Assembly (NCBI GenBank): GCA_023489375.1
Contig: JAMDCX010000026.1
Coordinates: 636 to 29,816 of the forward strand
Direction of reading: 5' to 3'
Length of the DNA: 29,181 nucleotides
DNA from: Planctomycetota bacterium
Lineage (GTDB): Bacteria > Planctomycetota > Phycisphaerae > WQYP01
Under the pieces are notes generated by a model. That model did no database searches and was not told the origin of the DNA. It worked only from the letters and a program-made list of their open reading frames with translations. Position numbers and translations under genes: made by a program. This document shows, one piece after another, positions 1-7,458 of the stretch. Numbering within the stretch: position 1 is the stretch's first letter; every line of letters starts with the position of its first letter.

Positions 1-410
1 AACCAGCGAAACGTTGCGGTGGCCACCAACTCCCCGTTGACACGTAAAGAACCATTGCTGCCGAACTGCGGGGAATAATCTAAAATCCGCACGGAGCCTG
101 CCGGATTTTGGCTATTGCGACTACCGCCTCCCTGACAATATGGTGGAAACTCAAGGGCCTGAACGGAAAATAAATCGGTACCGACCTGGCATCCGCCCAA
201 GGCATTATTAATGGTTGGCAGTGTATGCAAATCGCCAAAGCTCATCCATTGTCCCGCCAATTCATCGGCTGAGGGAATGGTGGCAGGATTTGCGGCCTGC
301 GGCGGTGTTAACAGCTTCTCTCTGGCCGATATATTCGCGGCCAGAGAATCCAAATGACCGGCCGCCAGCGAAGCGGCTCCGAGTGTAGCGATAAATTCAC
401 GGCGTTGCAT
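1..410 (-). CDS. Partial exported protein with twin-arginine-like signal
   Basis: This is the N-terminal part (about 136 residues) of a protein that runs off the left edge, with no stop inside the window. It starts at the ATG complementary to 408-410, preceded by a good AAGGAAA ribosome site about 7 bases upstream. The first residues, MQRREFIATLGAASLAAG, show an RR pair followed by a hydrophobic stretch, so a Tat-type export signal is likely, although the match to the full SRRxFLK consensus is loose. The mature part is Gly, Asn and Pro rich (for example PPYCQGGGSRNSQNPAG) and has no domain I recognise. It is the last gene of a minus-strand set of exported proteins, so a periplasmic or surface role fits. 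The function is unknown. Confidence 0.7.
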   Translation of the reverse strand, partial: MQRREFIATLGAASLAAGHLDSLAANISAREKLLTPPQAANPATIPSADELAGQWMSFGDLHTLPTINNALGGCQVGTDLFSVQALEFPPYCQGGGSRNSQNPAGSVRILDYSPQFGSNGSLRVNGELVATATFRW

Positions 411-618
411 CAATCTGTTTCCTTCGGATAAACATTCTATTTCACAATAGTCGCGCGGCGGCGCGCGGCGGCATATTTTGGTTTTCAGCCCCGATTGTTT
501 CACATATCGCGAGTCATGCTTCTCCATTAAAACTCTGCCATAAAAAGCGACGGACATCGCGCCACACACGCTGGGGAATACGATTTATATATACGTTCCA
601 CATAGCCGCGGCACATGA

Positions 619-1773
619 TTATTTGGGCAGATTAATACCAAGCATACCGGCGAAAATGCGCAGAGTATTCCTCGGCAATCCCCGATCAGTCCACGCGGGA
701 TTGCGGGTGTAATCCGGTACTCGAATCAAAGATCCTGCAGGCAACCGCCACCAGTACCAATATGGTTCGGTTTCGACGAGTATGCATCCTCCGGCAAATG
801 CACTTCGCGCCCATAAGCCAAGCCTGCGTGGGGAGGCTGTCATTGGGTTGGGCGCTATCCACGCTTGATCTGACAGAGCAAGCCCCCTGATTTTGGCCTT
901 GCGAAACCGGGAAAAGGACGACATCCAACCAGTCCTCTTGATAGGCGCGTTATTATCGAACATAACGATAACCGTGTCCGGGTATTCATCAATTACTCTA
1001 AGCAGGTCGTGCTCATTTTCTCGCAAACGACGCAGAATAGGCCCCCTGTAAGGAACTAATCCCAACCAACACCAGTCGCAAAAAATGGCAAACATGCCAT
1101 TTTCGTGCACGAACCGAACATATTGCCGTAAATACCTTTTATGAAAGAAGCCGTCAGTGGGCATCCGCTTGCGGTACGGCCATGTAGGATCTCCACGATG
1201 TGCCGGCATATACTTACCATCCACGTAATTTTGGCCAAATACTTCGAATATACATATCCCGGCAAAAGCTTTCGGGTATTTTGCTTTGTATTTCCGCAAT
1301 TGTGCAATCGAAAGGGCTCTGCCATGGGCCACGTCGTATGGCTTGACGTGGCGCATCCAAGGCCGGTAGATGGTCTCCACATCTGACCCCCAGACATCTA
1401 AAATAAATGGAATTCCATTTCGCGCGAACATATCGAGGGCATGATCCAATTTTTCAGGGGGTAACATTCCGGAAACAAGGGCATAAACTTTATATCGCGA
1501 CTGAAACGCTTTCAACGAGGAAATCATCCGCTGTAACCCAAGCCAGTCTCCGGAATAGATGGGCCCATTTGAGAAGCATTGGTCCAAGTTAAAGACGAGG
1601 GAACGCCTCTTTTCAACGAGCCGGTGCGTGCTGTCACCCCTAGCCCAAGCGGGTCCCGGGCGGCCGAGTCCACCCACTGTTGCAATAATAAGCAGGGTGG
1701 CTATGAAACGGCCCAAATATGCCGGTATTCCAATAGATTTACCCCCGACTTCCGGGGTGCATCGGCACACCAT
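619..1773 (-). CDS. Secreted protein, possible TIM-barrel glycosidase-like
   Basis: A 384-residue protein. The frame stays open up to 1911, but that upstream ATG lies inside a transposon-end remnant. The ATG at 1773 is preferred because GAGG sits 7 bases before it and the protein then begins with a signal peptide: basic start, hydrophobic segment RFIATLLIIATVGGLG, and a likely cut after PAWA. The mature part is rich in aromatic residues and has evenly spaced strand-like segments (IPFILDVWG, FAGICIFEVFG, MFAIFCDWCW, DTVIVMFDNN, IRGLALSDQAW), the pattern seen in secreted (beta/alpha)8 glycoside hydrolases. I cannot assign a family or catalytic residues. It lies downstream of the pseudopilin and PEP-CTERM genes on the same strand, which suggests a surface or polysaccharide-related job. 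Confidence 0.6.
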   Translation of the reverse strand: MVCRCTPEVGGKSIGIPAYLGRFIATLLIIATVGGLGRPGPAWARGDSTHRLVEKRRSLVFNLDQCFSNGPIYSGDWLGLQRMISSLKAFQSRYKVYALVSGMLPPEKLDHALDMFARNGIPFILDVWGSDVETIYRPWMRHVKPYDVAHGRALSIAQLRKYKAKYPKAFAGICIFEVFGQNYVDGKYMPAHRGDPTWPYRKRMPTDGFFHKRYLRQYVRFVHENGMFAIFCDWCWLGLVPYRGPILRRLRENEHDLLRVIDEYPDTVIVMFDNNAPIKRTGWMSSFSRFRKAKIRGLALSDQAWIAPNPMTASPRRLGLWARSAFAGGCILVETEPYWYWWRLPAGSLIRVPDYTRNPAWTDRGLPRNTLRIFAGMLGINLPK

Positions 1774-1903
1774 AGGACACCTCTTTATTCTCTTACCGGA
1801 AACATCTTGCATTTCTTGCACAAGATATTTTTGAACAAAGTGAAATAGCGCGTAACTCATGTGGATTTGAATGCCTTTCAAAAAATGCGGTGTTTGAATA
1901 TTT

Positions 1904-1920
1904 GTAACCATTCACGGTCC
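1904..1920 (+). repeat. Solitary remnant of a GTAACC-type transposon end
   Basis: GTAACCATTCACGGTCC differs by one base over the first 14 positions from the terminal repeat GTAACCGTTCACGG found at 4400 and 24775. No opposing CCGTGAAxGGTTAC partner is visible before 4785, so this is either a decayed solitary end or a chance match. It covers the most upstream possible ATG of the adjacent secreted-protein gene, which argues against using that start. Confidence 0.5.
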
Positions 1921-2021
1921 AAACGCCACAAAAATCAAAAAAAATGATGGGGTACCCGGAACCTCATCCATTTGACAAGTTTCTTGCTAAAGCGAAATCG
2001 CCAGAGTCAGTTCCGCCACAG

Positions 2022-2984
2022 CTACCAGCCAAAGAATGCAGTATCCCATTCACTGAACCGCACCTTGATGCTGGACATCGGCACCCATGTTACCGAGCCA
2101 TCGTTGTACATTTCGTGCTCCCCAGCGGGAAGGGCATCGCCCGACCCTTCATCGGCATAATTGGAAGCAGAAACGTCAGCGTCCCCAAAGACGTTTTGAA
2201 GCAATCCCTGCGATCCGGTCTGGTTGGTAAACAGCGCATTGTCCGTTACCAGAAGCGTCCCGCTGCCGGATTGAGGGTTCAAGGCTGGCTGGTGCAGGGG
2301 ATCAAAGTTGAATCGCCCGTAGGATCCTCCCCCGTATGGGTTCTGCATATCCGTGATCATCCCAGGCACCCATCCACCATCTCCCAGTTCCTCGAAGGTT
2401 ATTGCGGCTAGATCATAGGCTGGGCTATAGTCCAACCCGTAATCAGCCCAGTAGCTTAGGCCGCTGTTAACGCCAAACGCTATGCAATGTTCTTGTTGAT
2501 TCCATATCCAAGAATTTGAACTTCCTTGGAGAGGTGTCTCGGTAAATCCTGTATTGGTATCTGGGCAATACAATAGACTGATCCCGGAATAGGTATCCGG
2601 TAGCATACCGGATCGCGGATTGATGAGGGGCTGGTTTATCCCTGGAACCCCATACGAATCCACAAAGAGCGCAGATAACCCCGCTAAGGGTTTGAAATCC
2701 TCGTTATTCCACCCCCACATATTTGCATCGTCGAAGTTGTAATTGGCTAAATTAGCCAATGGATATTGCCCACGATATTCATTCGCGTATTCATGCAGGG
2801 CAATGCCAATTTGTTGCATATTCGAAGCGCCCTGTATTCGCACCGCCAATTGCCGTGCTCTGGCCAACGCCGGCAACAGCAGCGCGATCAATAGCGCGAT
2901 AATGCTGATGACCACCAGTAATTCGATGAGGGTGAAACCGTGTAGGGATTTACGACCCATTTGGGAAAAACGATTGGTACTCAT
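2022..2984 (-). CDS. Type II secretion/pilin-like pseudopilin (prepilin N-methylation motif)
   Basis: A 320-residue protein with a class III prepilin signal: short basic leader, then G|FTLIELLVVISIIALLIALL, where prepilin peptidase cuts after Gly and methylates the Phe. The conserved Glu at +5 is present. The rest is a long Gly/Asn-rich globular part ending in HEMYNDGSVTWV, which resembles the His...Asp-Gly C-terminal motif of the large planctomycete pseudopilin-like families. The ATG at 2984 is preferred over an upstream extension to 3104 because GGAG lies 8 bases before it and the leader then has normal length. Two small hairpins (3003-3015 and 3034-3055) sit just upstream. It lies 127 bases after the PEP-CTERM gene and is probably co-transcribed. 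Such genes are numerous in these genomes, and the individual role is unknown. Confidence 0.88.
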   Translation of the reverse strand: MSTNRFSQMGRKSLHGFTLIELLVVISIIALLIALLLPALARARQLAVRIQGASNMQQIGIALHEYANEYRGQYPLANLANYNFDDANMWGWNNEDFKPLAGLSALFVDSYGVPGINQPLINPRSGMLPDTYSGISLLYCPDTNTGFTETPLQGSSNSWIWNQQEHCIAFGVNSGLSYWADYGLDYSPAYDLAAITFEELGDGGWVPGMITDMQNPYGGGSYGRFNFDPLHQPALNPQSGSGTLLVTDNALFTNQTGSQGLLQNVFGDADVSASNYADEGSGDALPAGEHEMYNDGSVTWVPMSSIKVRFSEWDTAFFGW

Positions 2985-3111
2985 AATGATTCTCCAAATT
3001 TTGGGCATAACGCCCAGCCAAGAAAATTTATTCATGCCGTAATACAACACGGCATAAAAGCGGCGAAAGCATTTCGGAACATCCGAGATTGCTCCCACCG
3101 CCAACGTCGTA

Positions 3112-3924
3112 CTATACTCTGCGCCCGGTTACCCGTTTCCGACCAATGAGCACCAGCGCCAAGCCACCGACGGCGAACAGGCCCAGCGTGGCCGGTTCCG
3201 GTACAGCGCTGACCGTGAGTGAAAAACTACCGATGGTGCCGCTGGCAGCAAAGGCACCTATGGCGACCTGCGTTATCCCTGTCGGGTTCGGGTTGCTGCC
3301 CGATGTTCCAGTATAGACATAACTTCCCAAGGCATTTCCGTTATACGACCATTGCACCGTCCAGTCGCTGCCGATTGTGTTCAGTACAATTTGCGAGGAC
3401 TCCTTAAGTGTACTACTGCCATCATTAAAAACCGAGTTGCTGTCGCCCGGCCCGGCCCACCCTTGAACGCCGGATGGAAGGTAAGATAATATCCAAGGAC
3501 CGGTAGTATTAAAAAAAGGCCTACTGGTACCATCCCCGTTCGTAAAACCCAAGGCCAAGAATCCCACCCCGCTCGTCGGATCTAAGTTTGCGGAAAGGGT
3601 GTAGATACGGTTATTAGCCGGTGCAAAGTCGAGGGCGTCGACTGCGGAGTAATCCCCGCTTCCGCTGACGTTAACGGCACCATTCTCCATCCAAAAATTA
3701 CCCACGTTGTTATCCCAACTGTACTGATTGCTCCAAGTGGCGCTGGGGCCGTTGTCAATGGTAGGGGCTTGGCCGGCAAGCGGGGTACTTGAACTGCCGG
3801 AAAAATTGTCCTGATAGATAACCGTGGCCGAAGCCGTACCGGCCAGGCCAATGCACGCCGCAGCCGCGAACGCCGCTATGACCAAGGCTGATCCATGTGA
3901 AACTGACGAACGATTGGAAAACAT
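3112..3924 (-). CDS. PEP-CTERM sorting domain protein
   Basis: A 270-residue secreted protein. It has an N-terminal signal peptide (hydrophobic AALVIAAFAAAACIGLAG-like region ending in TASA) and a classic C-terminal PEP-CTERM signal: VPEPATLGLFAVGGLALVLI followed by the basic end GRKRVTGRR. Such tails are recognised by exosortase (EpsH/XrtA type) and are linked to exopolysaccharide; no exosortase gene is in this window. The middle looks like a beta-sandwich, rich in Gly, Ser, Asn and Trp, perhaps LamG-like. The ATG at 3924 has AAGGAG 8 bases upstream and puts the signal peptide at the N terminus. An in-frame ATG at 4047 also has AAGGAG but would add 41 residues before the signal peptide. It is the first gene after the promoter at 4167-4195. 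Confidence 0.88.
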   Translation of the reverse strand: MFSNRSSVSHGSALVIAAFAAAACIGLAGTASATVIYQDNFSGSSSTPLAGQAPTIDNGPSATWSNQYSWDNNVGNFWMENGAVNVSGSGDYSAVDALDFAPANNRIYTLSANLDPTSGVGFLALGFTNGDGTSRPFFNTTGPWILSYLPSGVQGWAGPGDSNSVFNDGSSTLKESSQIVLNTIGSDWTVQWSYNGNALGSYVYTGTSGSNPNPTGITQVAIGAFAASGTIGSFSLTVSAVPEPATLGLFAVGGLALVLIGRKRVTGRRV

Positions 3925-4160
3925 AAATGACTCCTTATACTCCGCTCCCTTATGGTCGCGGCTCGGTAAATGATCCATTGACCGAATGGACGACGGTTTG
4001 CCGCAACCATCTGCGGCGGATGTGACGATACCGGATTTGGTATTCATGCCAAATCTCCTTTTTTTTCAGGAGTTCCTTTTGGGAGCTTCCTTGAATGCCC
4101 CGCCAAACCGGGCGGGTTCCGGATCCACACACCAACGTGGTGATGGATATTGCCTTTCAT
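3925..4160 (-). promoter_or_regulatory. Structured 5' leader of the PEP-CTERM gene
   Basis: The predicted transcript start is near 4160, leaving about 236 bases before the chosen start codon. Three inverted repeats are visible: 4130-4142 (CACCAACGTGGTG), 4099-4116 (CCCGCC/GGCGGG with a 6-base loop) and 4055-4072 (CTCCT/AGGAG). The last pairs an anti-Shine-Dalgarno with the AAGGAG that precedes the upstream in-frame ATG at 4047, so that start could be masked. No known riboswitch class is recognised. A regulatory role is inference. Confidence 0.35.
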
Positions 4161-4166
4161 AACCTG

Positions 4167-4195
4167 ATTATATATCGCTTGGCCACAAGATGCAA
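4167..4195 (-). promoter_or_regulatory. Sigma70-type promoter for the PEP-CTERM/pseudopilin cluster
   Basis: Read on the minus strand, TTGCAT (4195-4190) is followed after exactly 17 bases by TATAAT (4172-4167). It faces the PEP-CTERM gene and sits in an AT-rich intergenic stretch. Confidence 0.6.
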
Positions 4196-4399
4196 GAGAA
4201 AAAACAAGAATTTTCTATATTTTACCAGGAATAAATGCTTTTATTATAAATAGCCCAGAAATCATGGTCATAAATTATATAAACTTTACCAGTACTTGAA
4301 TTATTAGGTGGAATATTATCCTGTAAAAAGCTCAAAAAAAACGGCCCATCCGGCTGAAATGTAATTGGCTTGGCCAAAAAAGTGGATATCGGATTTTTT

Positions 4400-4800
4400 G
4401 TAACCGTTCACGGGCTTGAAGGAAGAAGTTAAGGTATGGCTGGGTGCAGCCATAAATTTTAGTAACAGCTCTCCCCACATCCGCCTAAAGATGTTTTCTG
4501 GGATCGCGGGCGTCTCGCCCGCTGTTGCCCCCCAAAGAGAGGTACCGAGAAAGCCGAATGCGGAAAATCCGCCTGTTCAGTTCGAGGAGGGAGGCAACAG
4601 CAGTAATTGTGCTGTTGCTGCCTGTACACTCTTCTGGCAAAGTCAAGCGGGTGAAAACAAGGGGATGTCTTAGCCACTATCCAAGCAGCGGACGCGGCTT
4701 TTGCCAGCCCCCATGAGGGGCTGGCAAAAACTACCCGGATAGACTATACTTTACATCTGCCATTTAGATCCAAGCACAGTTACTGCCCGTGAACGGTTAC
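4400..4800. mobile_element. 401-bp non-autonomous element with GTAACC inverted ends
   Basis: The element starts GTAACCGTTCACGGGC (4400) and ends with the perfect 16-bp inverse GCCCGTGAACGGTTAC (4800). It has no transposase gene; the short open frames inside translate palindromic repeats. The same ends bound the 242-bp element at 24775-25016, which has a confirmed 8-bp target duplication. Here the flanks (GATTTTTT and CAATTTTC) do not form an exact duplication, so the insertion may be old or rearranged. Inside lie an orphan copy of another repeat's end (4443-4460), a GCGGGCGTCTCGCCCGC palindrome, and a hairpin TTTTGCCAGCCCC...GGGGCTGGCAAAAA near 4700-4731. GTAA ends fit IS66-family chemistry. 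Confidence 0.65.
4502..4533. repeat. Dispersed palindromic repeat, copy 1
   Basis: This 32-base unit contains the palindrome GCGGGCGTCTCGCCCGC followed by TGTTGCCCCC. It matches 17897-17928 with only a few differences. Translated, it gives GIAGVSPAVAP, a peptide string typical of spurious small ORFs over this kind of intergenic repeat in planctomycetes and verrucomicrobia (from memory). Confidence 0.6.
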
Positions 4801-4846
4801 CAATTTTCTTAACTGGATTTAGAAATCTTCAGAAAGAGAACGAACC

Positions 4847-5053
4847 ATGTACACAAATCTATTATACCACGCCTGGGCCTGCACGGCTATCAGTATATCT
4901 CAATATGATAGCCGCTTGACCACTGCGGCCCTGGAGGGCACGAACAACAAGATTCGGAGAATGCAACGCCAAGCATAGGGCTTCCGAGATCAGGAATTCT
5001 TCAAACTCAAAATCTACGCGATCCATAAGACCACCTACGAATTAGTCGGATGA
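4847..5053 (+). pseudogene. ISL3-family (IS204/IS1001/IS1165) transposase remnant, C-terminal end
   Basis: The frame reads LLYHAWACTA, then LTTAALEGTNNKIRRMQRQA, an in-frame TAG, and GFRDQEFFKLKIYAIH, ending TYELVG and TGA. This is the conserved C-terminal end of ISL3-family DDE transposases (LEGxNNKIKxxKRxAYGFRDxEFFKLKI). The TAG replaces the invariant Tyr before GFRD. The stretch between the Trp-containing helix and LTTAALEG is shorter than in the family, implying an internal deletion. The remaining roughly 300 N-terminal residues are absent. It abuts the right end of the 401-bp element, and its stop codon overlaps a spurious upstream ATG of galK. It is non-functional. Confidence 0.85.
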
Positions 5054-5169
5054 ACCATTTTCCATTTTTTATTGATTTTCCATGCGTATGCTCTTACGAT
5101 ACCAGCCTTGTGGCCGCTGTTAGCGCCCCTGACTTTTATTGGCGCAGGAATGGATTTTGGAGTCGACGT

Positions 5170-6333
5170 GTGGATCAGCAAACAAAACAGGAATTTGTCC
5201 GGCGCTTTGGAAATACAGATGGGGCATTCATCCTTACGCGCGCCCCTGGACGGGTAAACCTGATTGGTGAACACACCGATTATAATGATGGTTTTGTTTT
5301 TCCCATCGCCATTGATCGTTACACCACAATTTTAGCCAAGGCTCGTACCGATACCCAAGTCCGGATTTTCAGCACCACGCAAAATGAACTAACAGAATTT
5401 TCCATAGCCGGTCCGGTCGCCAAAGATTCACCCCAATGGTCGCTGTATGCCAAGGGGGTCGCCGAAGCCTTGCGTCAGCGTGGATTGGTAAAAAATGGCA
5501 TAGATGCCATGGTTTCCAGCACTGTACCGATAGGTGGCGGCCTTTCCTCCAGCGCATCATTTGAAGTTGCAACTGGATTGGCTTTTCTGACCGCCAACGG
5601 CAAAACGTTGGATAAGATTGAACTGGCCTTGGCGGCCCAATGGGCGGAACATAACTATGCCTCAATGCCCTGTGGCATCATGGACCAGTTTATCTCCGCT
5701 CTGGGAGAGAAAGATCATGCCATGTTGCTGGATTGCCGCGATTTGTCACAGCGGCAGATTTCAATGGAAGATGCCGATATGCGGATATTTATCGCCAATT
5801 CCAACGTTAAACATAAACTGGTGGAGGGAGAATATCAGGCGCGGCGGAATCAATGTGAACGGGCCGTGGCAATACTGCGGAAAAAGTTTCCCGCCGTTAA
5901 AGCATTGCGGGATGCGGACTTGTCCATGCTGAAAACCTGCCGCATGGATATGGATCCGACAGTTTTTCGCCGTGCACGACATGTGATTTCAGAAAATACC
6001 CGCACGCTTCAATTTGCCGAGGCTATGGCCAGCGGAAATTGGTCTGCCTGCGGGAAACTGATGTATGCGTCGCATGAAAGCCTGCGCGATGATTATGGTG
6101 TAAGCTGTCCGGAGCTGGACTTTCTGGTGGAAATTGCGGATACGGTCCAGGGCGTCTATGGAGCGCGCATGACCGGTGGCGGCTTCGGCGGTTCCATGGT
6201 GGCCATGATCCAGAGCCATGCCATAAAAGAACTTACCGCCGTCATAGCGCAAAAGTATCCCCAACGCTTTGCGCTGGAAGCCACCATGTTTTCCACCACG
6301 GCCGGCGATGGGGCTCAAGTCGTGTCATCATGA
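5170..6333 (+). CDS. galK: Galactokinase
   Basis: This enzyme phosphorylates alpha-D-galactose at C1 with ATP, the entry step of the Leloir pathway, in the cytoplasm. All three GHMP-kinase motifs are present: the galactokinase signature APGRVNLIGEHTDYNDG, the ATP loop PIGGGLSSSA, and TGGGFGGSMVAM near the C terminus. The segment MPCGIMDQFISALG carries the expected catalytic Asp. The frame is open from an ATG at 5050, but those 40 extra residues read through a transposase remnant. A GTG at 5170 with GGAG 7 bases before it gives 387 residues, the normal family length. The stop overlaps the ATG of trpD (ATGA), suggesting coupled translation. No other gal gene is nearby, and the upstream region has been invaded by mobile DNA. 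Confidence 0.93.
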   Translation: MDQQTKQEFVRRFGNTDGAFILTRAPGRVNLIGEHTDYNDGFVFPIAIDRYTTILAKARTDTQVRIFSTTQNELTEFSIAGPVAKDSPQWSLYAKGVAEALRQRGLVKNGIDAMVSSTVPIGGGLSSSASFEVATGLAFLTANGKTLDKIELALAAQWAEHNYASMPCGIMDQFISALGEKDHAMLLDCRDLSQRQISMEDADMRIFIANSNVKHKLVEGEYQARRNQCERAVAILRKKFPAVKALRDADLSMLKTCRMDMDPTVFRRARHVISENTRTLQFAEAMASGNWSACGKLMYASHESLRDDYGVSCPELDFLVEIADTVQGVYGARMTGGGFGGSMVAMIQSHAIKELTAVIAQKYPQRFALEATMFSTTAGDGAQVVSS

Positions 6334-7388
6334 TGCGTGAATCATCGGATTTGGGATCAAGCATGAAAGATATTCTCCGTCTGCTGATCAAAGGACAACC
6401 GCTGACGCAGAACCAGACGCGATCCGCCTTTGAGGCCATGATGTCCGGTACCGTGCCGCCAGCCCAGGTCGGCGCTTTACTGGCAATTATGGCTGGACGC
6501 GATCCCACCGTTGACGAGCTTGCGGGTGCGGCATCAGCCATGCGCCAGTTTGTAGTCCCGGTTCTGGCGCCGGAAAATGTCATTGATACGTGTGGTACCG
6601 GGGGAACGGGGTCTCGTCTGTTTAATGTTTCCACCACAGCCGCACTTGTAGCCGCGGCCTGTGACATTCCTGTAGCCAAACATGGTAATAGTGCGGTGAC
6701 CAGTCGCAGCGGAAGTTCTGATGTGTTGTCCCGATTGGGTGTACGCGTGGACGTTACCCCGGAGGTGCAGGCGCGGTGTGTACGGGAAATAGGCGTATGT
6801 TTTTGCTTTGCGCCGCGTCATCATCCCGCCATGCGGCATGTCGCTGAAATACGTAAAAGTCTTGGGTTCGCGACAATTTTCAATCTTATGGGGCCGTTAA
6901 CCAATCCCGCCGGAGCCCGGCGGCAGCTCGTCGGCGTGCCACGCTTAAGCCTGGTGGGGCCTATGTTGGAAGTGCTGGTGCGGCTGGGCGCCGTGCGCGC
7001 CATGGTAGTTTGTGGTACAGATCCGGAAGAGGGATTATTATGCGAGTTATCCATCGGCGGCCCTACACGTGTAGCCTTGTTTGATGGTCAGGAAATTAAA
7101 ACCATGGAACTTTCCTCCAAAGACGTCGGTCTGCCGATATCCGCTGCCGAGGACTTGCGCATCGCTTCTGCCGAAGATTCAGCGCACAAGATACGGGAAA
7201 TTTTATCCGGTCGAGTCGGGCCGGCGCGAGATATGGTGCTGTTGAATACCGCCGCCGCATTATGGGTGGGCGGCAAGGTCGAGTCCCTGCGCGATGGTGT
7301 AAAATTGGCCCGTAACGCTATTGATTCCGGCCGCGCCCTGCAAACCCTGGAGAAACTTGCGGCCATAACCAATAACGCAGTAGCATAA
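6330..7388 (+). CDS. trpD: Anthranilate phosphoribosyltransferase
   Basis: This enzyme transfers phosphoribose from PRPP to anthranilate in tryptophan biosynthesis. Recognised features in order are the helical N domain (MKDILRLLIKGQPLTQ), the PRPP loop CGTGGTGSRLFNVSTTAALV, KHGNSAVTS, GSSDVLSRLGV, FAPRHHPAMRHV, and IFNLMGPLTNPAGARRQLVGV. The length of 352 residues is typical. Three conserved spots differ from the usual form: GTGGTG for GTGGDG, KHGNS for KHGNR, and GLLCELS where the metal-binding GLDEIS usually lies. The ATG at 6330 overlaps the galK stop; an ATG at 6363 (MKDILRLL) fits family starts equally well. No other trp genes are adjacent, so the pathway appears scattered. Confidence 0.92.
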   Translation: MMRESSDLGSSMKDILRLLIKGQPLTQNQTRSAFEAMMSGTVPPAQVGALLAIMAGRDPTVDELAGAASAMRQFVVPVLAPENVIDTCGTGGTGSRLFNVSTTAALVAAACDIPVAKHGNSAVTSRSGSSDVLSRLGVRVDVTPEVQARCVREIGVCFCFAPRHHPAMRHVAEIRKSLGFATIFNLMGPLTNPAGARRQLVGVPRLSLVGPMLEVLVRLGAVRAMVVCGTDPEEGLLCELSIGGPTRVALFDGQEIKTMELSSKDVGLPISAAEDLRIASAEDSAHKIREILSGRVGPARDMVLLNTAAALWVGGKVESLRDGVKLARNAIDSGRALQTLEKLAAITNNAVA

Positions 7389-7407
7389 ACTCCTGTCTTC
7401 CGGTATT

Positions 7408-7425
7408 ATTAAACAATTGTTTAAT
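7408..7425. promoter_or_regulatory. 18-bp perfect palindrome before the foldase gene
   Basis: ATTAAACAATTGTTTAAT is a perfect inverted repeat 33 bases upstream of the GTG start at 7459 and 19 bases after the trpD stop. It could be an operator for a dimeric regulator or a weak AT-only hairpin. There is no T-tract typical of a terminator. Confidence 0.35.
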
Positions 7426-7458
7426 GGTATGTGACGATTTTATATATAGGAGTTTCGC

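Noticed and set aside
450..475. GCGCGGCGGC tandem pair between the first two genes
   Set aside because: It is a short GC-rich direct repeat with no partner elsewhere and no clear function.
1774..1911. N-terminal extension of the secreted protein ending at 619
   Set aside because: Its ATG lies within a transposon-end-like sequence; the ATG at 1773 has a good ribosome site and begins a signal peptide.
4416..4716. Short overlapping open frames inside the 401-bp element
   Set aside because: They translate palindromic repeat DNA (GVSPAV-like string) on both strands and have no ribosome sites.
5050..5169. N-terminal extension of galK
   Set aside because: It overlaps the transposase stop codon and adds residues absent from galactokinases; the GTG at 5170 has a better ribosome site.
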